Source: Paraspadella gotoi (Eukaryota > Chaetognatha). Taken from it: a stretch of 64,000 nucleotides of DNA. Within the stretch, counting starts at the first letter, position 1. Each line of letters starts with the position of its first letter. Below, piece after piece: positions 11,390 through 22,473 of this stretch. The notes beneath the pieces are model-generated. The model saw only the letters and a program-made list of their open reading frames with translations, ran no database searches and had not been told where the DNA came from. The stretch is taken from contig CM119265.1 in the NCBI GenBank assembly GCA_051294375.1, forward strand, positions 5,438,556 to 5,502,555, in the 5' to 3' direction. The position numbers and the translations under genes were made by a program.

Positions 11390-14300
11390 CTCTCTCTGTT
11401 TTAAGATTTATCATTTACAACAGTAAAGAAGAACCGATTTTTTTTAAACTCCACTTTCTTTTATCAAGTTGTTTATCCCCATCTTTTTCCATAACCATTT
11501 GGACGCAATCTCCAAATCCTTACCCTTACCCTCTCCTCACCTTTGTTCAAAAAGTCGACCAGTTTTGGTCCGATAGATCCCGCTCCGTCATCGGCCAACC
11601 AATCCGTCGACAAAGCGCATTCGTCGACATCGATGCAAGTCTTGTCGCCGCCCATTTGGACGAAACCCTGGTCGCATTCGCATTCGAACGAGCCGACCGT
11701 GTTGACGCAGCGGCCGCCGCTGCCGCAGGGGAGGTCGTCGCTGCACTCGTCTTTATCGCGGCAGCCTCGTCCGTCGTCGCTGTTCACGTATCCCTAGAAG
11801 AATGTTTAAAAATATCTTTATAAAAATTTGACTTACGATTGTGACACTGATAAGATAGTAAAATGACATTAGAAATTGTAAAATCGTATTTCACCACGCT
11901 ATAATTGCTCGCACTTTTAAACTAAAACAGCTTCCGTATAAATTCGTGTAGCCATCATTTACAATAATAAATTGACTAGTGTCAAAAAAAGTCCAGACGA
12001 ATATCTCAGCAGAAAATCAATGGAAATCAGAAACTCACGAACCTCCGGGCAAATGCATTCGTATCCTCCGGGGGTGTTAAAGCAAACTGCACCGTCTCTG
12101 CAAATGGGAGTCGCCGATTCAAAGCTGCATTCGTCAATGTCAAAACAAGTCGATCCATCCTTCGTCAACTCGTATCCCTTGTGACAATCGCACTTGTAAT
12201 CCCCCTCATTGTTCAAGCAGACCTGGATTTGAGTGCGGTCATAGACATAGGGCGTAATTCTTTTTTTTTTTTTTTTTTGATCTCTGATTAGTTCTCTCTC
12301 AAAAACGGTTCCAAAATTTGTTAACAATTATTCTCACGACATAATTTGAGCATTTTAATATAATTTGTATCGACGTTCTTGGTAAAAAAACAAACAAAAA
12401 CCCGTCCCACCACCTGTTGGCATCCCCCATTTTTGACGAGGCATTCGTCCAAGTCGGAACAGCTTTTCTCGTCGACGGCGAGAGAGAAGCCTTCCCTGCA
12501 GCCGCACTCGTAGGCTCCCTCCAAGTTAACGCAAATCTGCTGACAGTCGTGATTCCTGTCGCCGCACTCGTCGACGTCCACGCAGCTGCGCCCGTCCTCC
12601 GCGAGACGGAAACCGCGGTCGCAGAAACATTCGTAAGTAGGGTCGCCTCGGCGTTGCGGTACCAAGTTTCTAAAAGAGCGAAGAGAGTGGCATGACGATC
12701 GATCATAGACTTATAATAGGCGTTTAATAAGGTTTTTAATAAAAATTAAAAAAACTTTTTTATTTTGTCAGTGGAATTTTCAAAAAAAATATGCATTCAT
12801 TCATTCATTCATTCATTCATTCATTCATTCATTCATTCATTCATTCATTCATTCATTCATTCATAGAACATATGAAACCGATCATGAAAACCACGCAAAA
12901 TGCAAATCCCTAAAAATCTAAAACAATCCAAATACCAAACTACCTAATAAGGCTAAGTACCAGCAAATAAACATAGAATCAACAATTTATCAAAATATAA
13001 CATAACTTGACATTATACCGCCAAACCAACGATCAAACCTGCATCCGAATGCGCAGAGATCTTGGTCCAAGTTACACTCATCGAGGTCGTTGCACGTCAT
13101 TCCATCCACGTCGAGTTGGAATCCCTTGTCGCATGAGCATGAGTAGCCGCCGTCTTCGTTTTGGCAGGAGTGGTCACATCCGTTCATCCCTTGCGAGCAC
13201 TCGTCGAGGTCGATGCAATTGAAGTTGTTATCGCTCAATTCGTAGCCGTTCGAACAGGAGCAATAGAAAGACCCATCCGTGTTGAAACAGGCCTTAAAAA
13301 AAATTTATTGATAAATTCATTCTTACTCTGCAACTTGTTGCGTCCGCAGTATGATATTTCGTCACTGATCAAACTTTTCTAAAGCCATTCCACAGCACCT
13401 GATCGCATCCGCCCATATCCGCGCCAACACACTCGTCGATATCCTCGCAATTGCGACCGTCGCCGCCGAGGACAAAGCCATCGGGACAGCTGCAGGTGTA
13501 GCCTCCTTTGGTGTTGCTGCAGGTGTGGCTGCAGTCGTCGGACGACAAGCTGCACTCATCAACATCAAGGCAGGAAGCCCCGTCATAAGTGTACCCTGAG
13601 GAAAGTAGATCATTGAAAAACATATTCTAAATTGTTAACAAATTATTTATCGAGCACCTTCTCTGCAGTAGCATTTGTATCCTTTGCCTTCGTCCAAGTT
13701 TTGGCAATGTTGTTCGCAATCATGAAGGCCTTCAGCGCACTCGTCCACGTCTAGGCATAAGATTCCCGTGGGGTCCATTTTGAAGTTCTTCTTGCAAGAA
13801 CATTTGAAGCTTCCTGTTTGCAACGGAAAAATTATAATGTCGTTTTCCATCAGCTAACTCTAGTAGCTCAGCGAGCTAACCAACCATCCCAGCGGGTTTT
13901 TTTCTCTTAAGAAAACTACAATTCTTCTTTAATAAGCATTGGACAACTAGTGCTATCTAGCTAATCAAATTTTCTGACTACAATTGTTCACTCACCAGAT
14001 AAATTAATGCAGGTCTGCGGACAACCCCCGTTTTTGAGGCTGCATTCATCGACATCCTTGCAGTTAGAAGGGTCCAGAGGATCGACTTCATAACCTTCTT
14101 TGCACCCACACTTGTAGCTTCCCTCGGTATTTACACATAGCTGATAATAAAGAGGGTATTTTTTATTTGTTTAATTTCATGTATTTTAAAACAATAAACT
14201 GTGGCAGCAAGACTTAAAAGCATCCTTGCTACTGTTCGTCTCAATGGCTGAGCAGGCTAAATCATCTCGTTACAACCGCGCGTCCCGTGTTCAATCCCTG

Positions 14301-16127
14301 GTGTATCCCGGTTCTGGCTTAAATGTGACGGAGCCGGTCTAGACATGTCAGAGACAGGAGGCGGTCACTGAGGGTCCGCAGCCCTTACGCCAGTTCGTGA
14401 CATACCCCGCGCCCCGTTTATCACAGGCATTCCTCCCGTTGCCATGAAACGAAATTTTTATCAATTTGACTCGTTCTCACTTGACTACAGGGATCCTGAT
14501 CGCACTCGTTCCTATCAATACAGGCCTTTCCATCGCTTAGATCAAATCCCGCGCGGCAGATACATTTGAAGGAACCGGGAAGGTTGCTGCACTCGTGCTG
14601 ACAACCGTGGTCGCCTTCGCATTCGTCCACATCGACGCAAAGTGTGCCGTCGTCGGATAAGGCGAAGCCTGGCGGTTGAGAGGGGGTCCATTAGTGCCAC
14701 AGTAGAATGTATATGAAATTTTTAGTGATGGAAGATGACGAGAAACAGTTCAACAATGAGAAAACTCAGTATTTTTGGTTTTCTAAAAAAGTTGGACTGA
14801 CCCGGAGAACAATCACATCTGTAGGAGCCAACTTCGTTGATACAGATGTCCTGGCAGACATGAGATCCGTCCGAGCACTCGTCAGCATCCTCGCAATTTT
14901 TACCATCTTCCATAAGCCAATATCTTTAAAGAAAATGGTTTGAGGGGTGAGCGTGAAAATTTGATCGGAAATGATTTTAATATGCATAAAAAAGACATAC
15001 TATGAGAGATTAGAATTTGAAGTAAATTATCTTTAAATGTTACAATTTGAACCTAATTGAATAAAAAACAATTTTAATAAAATAATGTGGTTATGATTTA
15101 CATGTAGAATGTTGATAATTAACTTTTATTACTCGGCTGTACTGCGTTCACTTACCCCTTTTTGCATTCGCATTCGTAGCTCCCCGGGGTGTTCTTGCAA
15201 ATGTCCTGACACAGGTCATCATCCGTCGAGCATTCGTTGAGGTCCTTGCAGGAACGCCTGTCGATGTCGAGCACGAAGCCGGCATTGCACGAGCATTTGA
15301 AAGAACCGCGGGTGTTGATGCACATTTGTTCGCAATCGGATGAAGCTGAAGGACAGAACAGAGCGAGAATGTTATCAAGTTATCAATGTTATCAAGACTA
15401 TGTTTTTGCGCAGAAGGGAAATCGAAATTTGTAATTAATGATAATGATGGATGATTAAACAAGTTGGAGCAAACAATGTCGGATCTGCCTACGATAATTA
15501 AGCGGTAATCAGCTAATCAGATGATAAATCCCGATAATTCTTTTAATAATAATAATTCATACAAAACCAGTGGCTGAGCCAATACATGTAAATTCTTTGC
15601 AAGGGATTAAACTGACCTATTTTGAAGTTGATTTGAATGACCCTTTTTCTTAAGGTGTGACGAACAGACAGACAAAGAGACAGAAGAACGGACGGACGGA
15701 CGGACGGACATCTTTTTCATAATATAATTTTCTGAGATGATATAAGTGACAATATTTAGGGTGGGACCGATGGACCGACAAAGTGGGTGATAATTAATAA
15801 TTCTAACTTCCTTAAATCCAAAATTACCCTTCGTTTCCTTGGGCCTCACAATTTCCCCAATTTCTACAAACATCCCATCCATAAACCCTGCCCCCATCTA
15901 CCCCCCTCCCCAAAATCCTCACTTTCGCACTCGTCGATGTCCACGCAAGTTGTTTTTTCTTCGCCCGGACGGAATCCTTTCGGACAGACGCACACGTACG
16001 ATCCGTGGGTGTTGCTACACTCGCCGCCGGAACAGAGAGACTCGGCGGGCGACTCGCCGCATTCGTTCACGTCCACGCAGACGTCTTGATTGAGGCGCAA
16101 ACCCTCGCCGCAATCGTGGGAGGGTTC

Positions 16128-16179
<52 letters not shown>

Positions 16180-19100
16180 TATATATATATATATATAAAT
16201 CCTTTCTTTTTGTTGTTTGGGACGATAAAAGACAGTTTGAGTTTAGTCAAAACAAAACTCAAAAAATCGAAATAATTATGATATTATTAATTTATTTGTG
16301 AATAACCGTCTTTCCTTTGTCGACTTCTGGAAGGCCTTCGTCGAATCCTTCTTCTGGGAAATCCGCTTTATCGTTTTTCTCCCCATTTATTTCGACCAAG
16401 CCCGTCTTATTTCCAATGTCTTTAACATCAACTGCGCTTGTTAACTTCTCTTGGTCACCTGGCATCTTCATTTGTTCTTCATTATCTATTTCAGTTCCAA
16501 TCATCATGTCTGAAGAGACAGTAATTATTGATAAGTGTTAATGACAGAACCGTTCAATATAAGCAGTCCCTGAGCTTCGGATCAGACTGTAACACCATGT
16601 TACAGGCGGGTTAAGCGCCCCGTCCCTCTTAACTGCCAGGCGGCCACCCGGCTAGAACCCCGGACCTTTGGGTTGGGAGGCGAATGACTTGCCTCCGGCA
16701 CCAATGGCCGCTGATGAACGGTTGGTGGATTTTAGTCCACCATATGTCTTTAATTCGGTTTTTAAGGATGTTTTAGAAAACAGAAATTGAAGGTTTAAAA
16801 AAATATATACATATGAAATTTGTTAATTACAGCTTACCTCCGTAATCATAATCATCCTGATCCTCGTTGAGCAACTTTTTCTGAATCGTTTTCCTTTTGT
16901 CGATCTTCTTGCAGACGACTCGGCGTCGACTGCCATCGTCGCACCTGCGTATCTCCGCACGTGTCATTGTTACCGACGTCCCGGGTTTCTTAACGAAGAG
17001 ACGACATTCAACACCGCTCTCGTCAGCAGCCACATACCACTCCCCTATCGCCGGTGGAAAGGAGAAAGGAGAAACAAGGAGAGGATTTTTATTAGGGTTT
17101 AGGAAAAGTAATACTTTGTAGGAGGTAAAACTGAAAAAAAAAAAAGATAAAAAAGGAAAGTGATTGAAGTTGGTCTTCTTTATTCTTCTTTCTTTCTTTC
17201 TTTCTTTCTTTTTTTCTTTCTTTCTTTCTTTCTTTCTTTTTTTCTTTCTTTCTTTCTTTCTTTCACTCTAAAAGTATAAACCAAAAAGAAAAAAAACATT
17301 TTCTGACACAATGTTTTATTCATCTCCCAGTGACATTTTTTAATCTCAACGTTTATTCCAAAATATAAGCCCCACCCATCCCCCCCTTCCCTGTCGCGCC
17401 CTCTCATTTTGCGATCTGGCGATCTATGAACGGCACCACCGCCACCGCCTCGTCAACCTCCTCTGGCTTCGGGATCTTGAACTCGAGAAAGTCGAAGAAG
17501 AAGGCAGCGGCGAGAAAGAGCGCCTTCTCCGCCGGACCTTTGGATCGAGTTGGGAAGATTAGGGAAACCTTCTTGAGCTCGTGACGTTGATTTCATAAAA
17601 TATTGTAAGACGATATTCAAACTGTGATCGGCGTCTGTTTTGTCACAAAAAGTCTCAAGTTTTCTATCTTCGAATCTCCGATCCCTCAAGGAGCTCTTCG
17701 CCCAATTCGTACCAACTTTGTCCGGGAATCTGATGCTGCAAGACTTGGGGTTGGTCAGATTCCCGAAGCACTTGACCTTGGCGAAGAAGAAGATTCCGCC
17801 GCCGACGGGCTCGTCCTCGACCGTGCGGAACTCGTACTCGAGGATCCCATTGTCTTTTGAGGGCAGGGCAGATTGATGGACTGGGTTTGAAGCTCTTATC
17901 CATTGAGTTTATTTATGTTAAAGTTGAAGAGACAGTAATTATTGTTATGAGTTAGTGAAAGAACCGTTCAATATAAGCAGTCCCTGAGCTTCGGATCAGG
18001 CTGTAACACCATGTTACAGGCGGGTTAAGCGCCCCGTCCCTCTAAACTGCCAGACGACCACCGGGCTAGAACCCCGGACCTTTGGGTTGGGAGGCGAATG
18101 ACTTGCCTCCGGCACCAATGGCCGCTGATGAACGGTTGGTGGGTTTTAGTCCACCATACAGTAATTAAGGTTTAATTATAGAAAACAAATTGCAAGAACC
18201 AATAACGAAAATCTCCATTAACGAAAACGAATTACGAATATTTTTACTGTTTTGAAAAGATTTTCGAAAAAACCCCACGAAAACATTTCAAAGTACAAAT
18301 GTATCTGTATCTGTTTTATGAGTTAGTGGCAGAACCGTTAAATATAAGCAGTCTCTGAGCTTCGGAAGGGGCTGTAACAACGTGTTAAAGGCAGGTTAAG
18401 CGCCCCGTCCGTGTTCACTGGCAGGCGATCACCGAGATAGAACCCCGGACATTTGGGTTGAGGAGGCGAATGACTTGCCTCCTCCAATGGCTGCTGCAAA
18501 AGGTTTTGTGGATTTTAGTCCACCATAAATCTTTAATAGATCAAAACTTAAGCAGTTTATTTTTTAAAATTAAAAACTGCATGTCTGGGAATGTATTTAA
18601 TATTTTTTAAAGAATTTAATGATAATTCAGTTAATGCTACTTATGTCCATTTCGTCCACGTTTTGTTTTGTAAGACTCGATAAGACGAAGGAACAAAACG
18701 ATCGAAAATTTTTTTTCATAAGGACATCCGAACTTCGAACTCATTTTCTTTGGCGATGTTTTTGAAAACATTTTTTTATCAGATTTTAAGTTCGCGGGTT
18801 TGCGCTTATTCACCTCGAACTTTAGTTTTATATACACTCAATTTTTAAAAGCAACGTTAATTAATGAAAATTTTCTATAAAAATTATGGAAAAAAATTTT
18901 AACTAATTGGAATCAAACAAATAAAAATTTCATCAGATTGTGTGGCCCCCACCTCTGCCCTCGCATCCAGCAAAATAGTCTCGTTTGAATATCTTCTGAA
19001 TCTGAGCGATCTTTTGCGATTCTTCGTTACCCAAAATATACGTCCCCTTTTGAACGCCAATCTGAAGAATGCTGCCCAGAAATCTGTCGTTTATCGTGCA

Positions 19101-19626
19101 AGTGACCTTGCACTCGAGTTTGCCTGAAGACGGTCGTCGCGGTTCACGTTGTTGTGACACAAGTTTTTTTTTTTTCGTAATGTTTTGTATTACGTATCAC
19201 TCGCGCAACAACCATCATCAACAACAACGAGGCTCAAGAGACGACTCGCCTGCTCGTTGAACCGTCAAAACTTCTTCGTTGCGTTGGTTAATTAGTTTAA
19301 CGCTTTCCCGAGAGGGCGGACCCGTCTCCCCGTACTTGCGACCTTCCTTCGCCTGATCGCGCCCCCGTTTTTGGCCGTTTTAGAGGTGGCTAAGAGAACA
19401 ACAGCGACAACAAGAACCTTAAATATCACGTATCCGCCGGCGTAAAGAAGAAACTCGCCGATGCCGTTCTGCGAGATCGTCATCCGGCCAAAGTTGCCGA
19501 GAAGCGAGACTCCCGGCAAACTCTTGTGGTTTTTGTGGGGAATGTCGTGGGGTATCCAATAGGCGATTCGTGGGCGGGGCGTTCGAAGTTCCTCGCGTCT
19601 TTGAGGAGAGGCGTAAGGGTTGTGAA

Positions 19627-19679
<53 letters not shown>

Positions 19680-20693
19680 GAGAGAACAAATCGAGATCCT
19701 CGTATCTTTGCCAAGTCGGGCTTATATATGCCTTAGGTCCCTTCGAGTCTTCCTTTATCAAATAGTCAGGTCCCTGCCTGTCTCTTTGATACAAATTGCA
19801 AGAAAAATTCTCCTCCGTCTCAACTTTTTCCATCGTGGAATTTAAAAAATAATAAACAAATGGATAAACGAATTAAGAAGGCTTCTCAGTAAAGCGATTG
19901 AAAGCCCCGGAAATTGTAGCAATGAAAACTAAAACTAAATTGAACTGCAAAAAAAGTTTAAAAAAAATAGCATGAAATATTTGTGTTATTGTGTTATTGT
20001 GCCGAATAGAATATCGATGATTAATTGAACTAATCACTAGTTTTCTACAAACTTCAATTCTAAGCTCATTTGCTTATTATTTTCTATGCTAGAAAACGAG
20101 TATGAAAAGAATTCTATATTGTTGGTATAAAAATACATAGGGCGCCTCTCCGTCTCACCTATTCATCAAATACGTATGTGCAAAGTGTAATATAAAATTG
20201 CTAGCAATTTTATGATTATGATATGTCTAAGCATAAATTGGACAGACAAACCGGCAGTTAAAGGGTCGCTCCGATCCACAAGTATTAGCTACGTAACTAA
20301 AACTTCAGCTAATATATCCTAATGAAAAAGGAAGCGAACAAACCCTGGTAATCTCTTGTGTTCGGTAGGTCCGGAAATATGTCACTTCCAAGGTCTTGAA
20401 ACACTCCACCTTTTTTTCGACAGAATTCGGCCGCTTCTGTTCCTCGCATTATACCTCGGGAGTAGAAAAAGCAATGCGACTTACTGGAGTAGTATGGGCA
20501 AGATTTACGTCTCCATGGGCCTAGGAAAAGAATAAATAAAATGTGTGAAATAAAATTTATTTCCAACGTGGAACTAAGGAATCAAAAGTAAGCACGCTGT
20601 AGGTGTTAACTAAAATATTAACCACCACTCACCGCCAAACGCCGTCCATTTATTGAGAGAGAGAAGAAGGAAAAGAGGCAGAATCCCCACCAT
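1539..20693 (-). CDS. Signal peptide - EGF(x19) - kringle(x2) extracellular protein
   Basis: A multi-exon gene read on the minus strand. Exon 1 (20633-20693) starts with a classic signal peptide. Exons 2-8 (20344-20520, 19679-19823, 19418-19598, 18953-19112, 17713-17853, 16838-17044, 16307-16509) encode an unassigned N-terminal part and an acidic linker. Fourteen exons between 16127 and 10550 encode calcium-binding EGF modules. Exons 9154-9372, 9022-9069 and 8634-8912 encode two kringles. Small Cys-rich exons follow, then 2221-2329 and the terminal exon 1539-1758. Reading phases agree from exon 1 through the kringles. The architecture suggests a secreted matrix or adhesive protein whose EGF chain is stiffened by calcium. 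The 3' half is duplicated around a sequence gap, so only one copy belongs in the transcript. The EGF and kringle core is certain; the link to exons 1-8 and to the last two exons rests on phase and order. Confidence 0.75.
2528..3274. mobile_element. SINE-like insertion present in one duplicate only
   Basis: About 750 bp present in the left duplicate but absent at the matching point of the right one (near 6387), which therefore acts as an empty site. It contains two same-orientation copies (about 2530-2780 and 3018-3272) of a family also found at 48021-48262 and 50277-50475, separated by three copies of an ACGACAAACGCCTATGCC motif (2826-2911) and a short CT run. A target duplication is not clear (CCAG at the left, CCGG at the right). 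Confidence 0.75.
4987..5348 (-). mobile_element. Small Penelope-like-element remnant (left copy)
   Basis: Bounded by inverted repeats (GGAAGACGTTTTTAATG at the left, its complement at the right). Read on the minus strand, its interior (two CT tracts around ACCTGTCCTCACA and GTTGGAAACT) is homologous to 57660-57830 of the Penelope-like element in the FAM78 intron, followed by the same ribozyme-like motif. It has no coding capacity; a non-autonomous derivative in an intron. Confidence 0.6.
5021..5078 (-). ncRNA. Hammerhead-ribozyme-like motif (left copy)
   Basis: On the minus strand: CTGAAGA, a stem (GGCTT/AAGCC), then GAAAC and the palindrome ACATGT followed by A. Flanks ATTTGT/ACAAAT and AACG/CGTT can form stem I. 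This matches the hammerhead core CUGANGA...GAAA with a very short stem III, as known for hammerheads of Penelope-like elements. An extra A sits between the CUGANGA box and stem II, so activity is uncertain. Confidence 0.55.
5497..6207 (-). pseudogene. Frame-broken duplicate of the kringle exons
   Basis: Left-copy versions of the two kringle exons. Kringle 2 (about 5500-5815) and the end of kringle 1 (6040-6207, cut by the N gap) match the right copy but carry several one-base insertions and deletions that destroy the frame. Because the differences are single-base indels in both exons and introns, I read this as a poorly corrected haplotype or contig end rather than a decayed gene. Confidence 0.65.
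6208..6232. other. 25-N assembly gap
   Basis: Run of 25 N between the two duplicated segments; a fixed-length placeholder rather than measured sequence. Confidence 0.98.
6257..6691 (-). other. Cys-rich C-terminal exons of the EGF-kringle gene (right copy)
   Basis: Small exons after kringle 2: about 6602-6691 ([18 protein letters not shown]), about 6409-6545 ([26 protein letters not shown], with the strong donor GTATGT) and 6257-6295 ([10 protein letters not shown]). Left-copy equivalents lie at about 3500-3590, 3290-3425 and 2397-2440. The Cys pattern matches no family I know. An additional candidate exon at 6800-6890 has good splice sites but differs at the donor between the copies. Exact joins are uncertain because the two copies disagree by indels. 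Confidence 0.45.
8085..8453 (-). mobile_element. Small Penelope-like-element remnant (right copy)
   Basis: Duplicate of the element at 4987-5348, better preserved: inverted ends GGAAGACGTTTTTAATGTTTTT and AAAAACATTAAAAACGTCTTCC, a longer GA/CT tract, and the ribozyme-like motif at 8120-8177. Since the two loci are probably the same locus assembled twice, this should count as one insertion. Confidence 0.6.
8120..8177 (-). ncRNA. Hammerhead-ribozyme-like motif (right copy)
   Basis: Same motif and same pairing as at 5021-5078, with identical core, stem II and stem I. It probably represents the same locus assembled twice. Confidence 0.55.
8634..9372 (-). other. Two kringle domains of the EGF-kringle gene (intact copy)
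   Basis: Exons 9154-9372 and 9022-9069 form kringle 1: GDTYGG start, [22 protein letters not shown] and the terminal CDIPIC, all standard kringle landmarks. Exon 8634-8912 forms kringle 2: [25 protein letters not shown] and a closing CQVEACP. Kringle 2 is more divergent and lacks the usual NPD/GPWC signature. Introns are phase 1, as usual for kringle exons. The donor of the last exon differs by one A from its duplicate, which changes the downstream phase. Confidence 0.88.
10186..10480. repeat. (ATTT)n microsatellite
   Basis: Nearly 300 bases of TTTA/TTTAT units, regular in the first half and degenerate in the second. It lies in the intron between the last EGF exon and kringle 1. The long Leu/Phe/Ile/Tyr open frame across it is an artefact of the repeat. 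Confidence 0.95.
11297..11398. repeat. (CT)n microsatellite
   Basis: About 100 bases of CT with few interruptions, in the intron between exons 11541-11793 and 10988-11152 of the EGF array. A shorter CT/CCT tract is at 10923-10972. Confidence 0.95.
12796..12865. repeat. (CATT)n microsatellite
   Basis: About 17 tandem CATT units in an EGF-array intron, next to AT-rich sequence. Confidence 0.95.
14228..14445 (+). mobile_element. tRNA-headed SINE (family B)
   Basis: The head has an A box TGGCTGAGCAG that fits the pol III consensus TRGYNNARNNG and a B box GTTCAATCC, spaced as in a tRNA (with GTTACAACCGCGCGTCCC between). The tail (GGAGGCGGTCACTGAGGGTC ... CACAGGCA ... GTTGCCAT) is shared with the headless-looking family at 2528-3274, 48021-48262 and 50277-50475. 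It is inserted in an EGF-array intron. Confidence 0.75.
16131..16198. repeat. (GA)n-(TA)n microsatellite
   Basis: GA run followed by a TA run directly beside the EGF exon ending at 16127; on the gene strand it serves as the polypyrimidine tract of that exon's acceptor. Confidence 0.9.
16531..16747 (-). mobile_element. tRNA-like SINE (family A), copy 1
   Basis: About 215 bp. On the minus strand it starts near a tRNA-like 73-nt block that runs from GCGGCCA to TGGCCGC (a perfect 7-bp acceptor-type stem), with a B-box-like GGGGTTCTAGCCC. Further copies lie at 17933-18160, 18312-18526, 53631-53831 and 59010-59232, all in the same orientation. The internal GCCTCCC resembles a tRNA-Gly anticodon arm, but I do not assign an isotype firmly. 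Confidence 0.75.
17188..17266. repeat. (CTTT)n microsatellite
   Basis: About 20 CTTT units with two small interruptions, in an intron of the EGF-kringle gene's N-terminal part. Confidence 0.95.
17933..18160 (-). mobile_element. tRNA-like SINE (family A), copy 2
   Basis: Close copy of 16531-16747 in the same orientation, including the CAATATAAGCAGTCCCTGAG and AACACCATGTTACAGGCGGG segments. It is flanked by AT-rich intron sequence. Confidence 0.8.
18312..18526 (-). mobile_element. tRNA-like SINE (family A), copy 3, diverged
   Basis: Recognisable copy of the family with more substitutions and a small deletion in the tRNA-like part (GCCTCCTCCAATGGC), only about 150 bp from copy 2. An older insertion than copies 1 and 2. 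Confidence 0.75.
19630..19672. repeat. (CT)n microsatellite acting as most of a 80-base intron
   Basis: CT run between exons 19679-19823 and 19418-19598 of the EGF-kringle gene. With donor GTAAAAG and acceptor CCTCTCCTCAAAG the intron is only about 80 bases and keeps the frame. Confidence 0.7.

Positions 20694-22473
<1,780 letters not shown>

Larger units (their letters stand above)
10550..16127 (-). other. Calcium-binding EGF array, about 19 modules
   Basis: Repeated D-x-D-E-C starts, six-Cys spacing and C-x-C-x-x-G-[FY] ends mark EGF_CA modules. I count about 19 DEC/NEC starts in exons 15923-16127, 15156-15345, 14802-14923, 14481-14668, 13996-14140, 13658-13813, 13399-13595, 13039-13292, 12414-12669, 12043-12222, 11541-11793, 10988-11152, 10750-10892 and 10550-10634. 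Exon boundaries often fall inside a module rather than between modules, so several exons carry the end of one and the start of the next. The Asp/Asn and aromatic residues needed for calcium binding and beta-hydroxylation are mostly present (e.g. C-x-N-x-x-G-S-[FY]). Confidence 0.9.
16307..20693 (-). other. N-terminal exons of the EGF-kringle gene (unassigned domain)
   Basis: Eight phase-compatible exons precede the EGF array. After the 20-residue signal pept. comes a stretch resembling the first half of a C-type lectin fold (spaced Cys, then [11 protein letters not shown]), but the rest does not complete a recognisable lectin domain. Further exons carry Cys-flanked segments ([24 protein letters not shown]) that might be two related beta-sandwich units. 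The last exon (16307-16509) is acidic and Cys-free, a likely flexible linker. Intron 3 is a (GA)n microsatellite; the splice sites at 19678 and 19599 keep the frame across it. Confidence 0.5.

Noticed and set aside
10903-11823. 306-codon plus-strand open frame
   Set aside because: It crosses CT repeats and lies opposite two well-supported EGF exons on the minus strand; its composition mirrors those exons.
19292-19714. Candidate single-pass membrane protein ending at 19292
   Set aside because: The apparent membrane helix is partly intron: a donor AAG|GTTCTTG at 19418 joins in phase to the next exon at 19112, which makes it exon 4 of the large gene.
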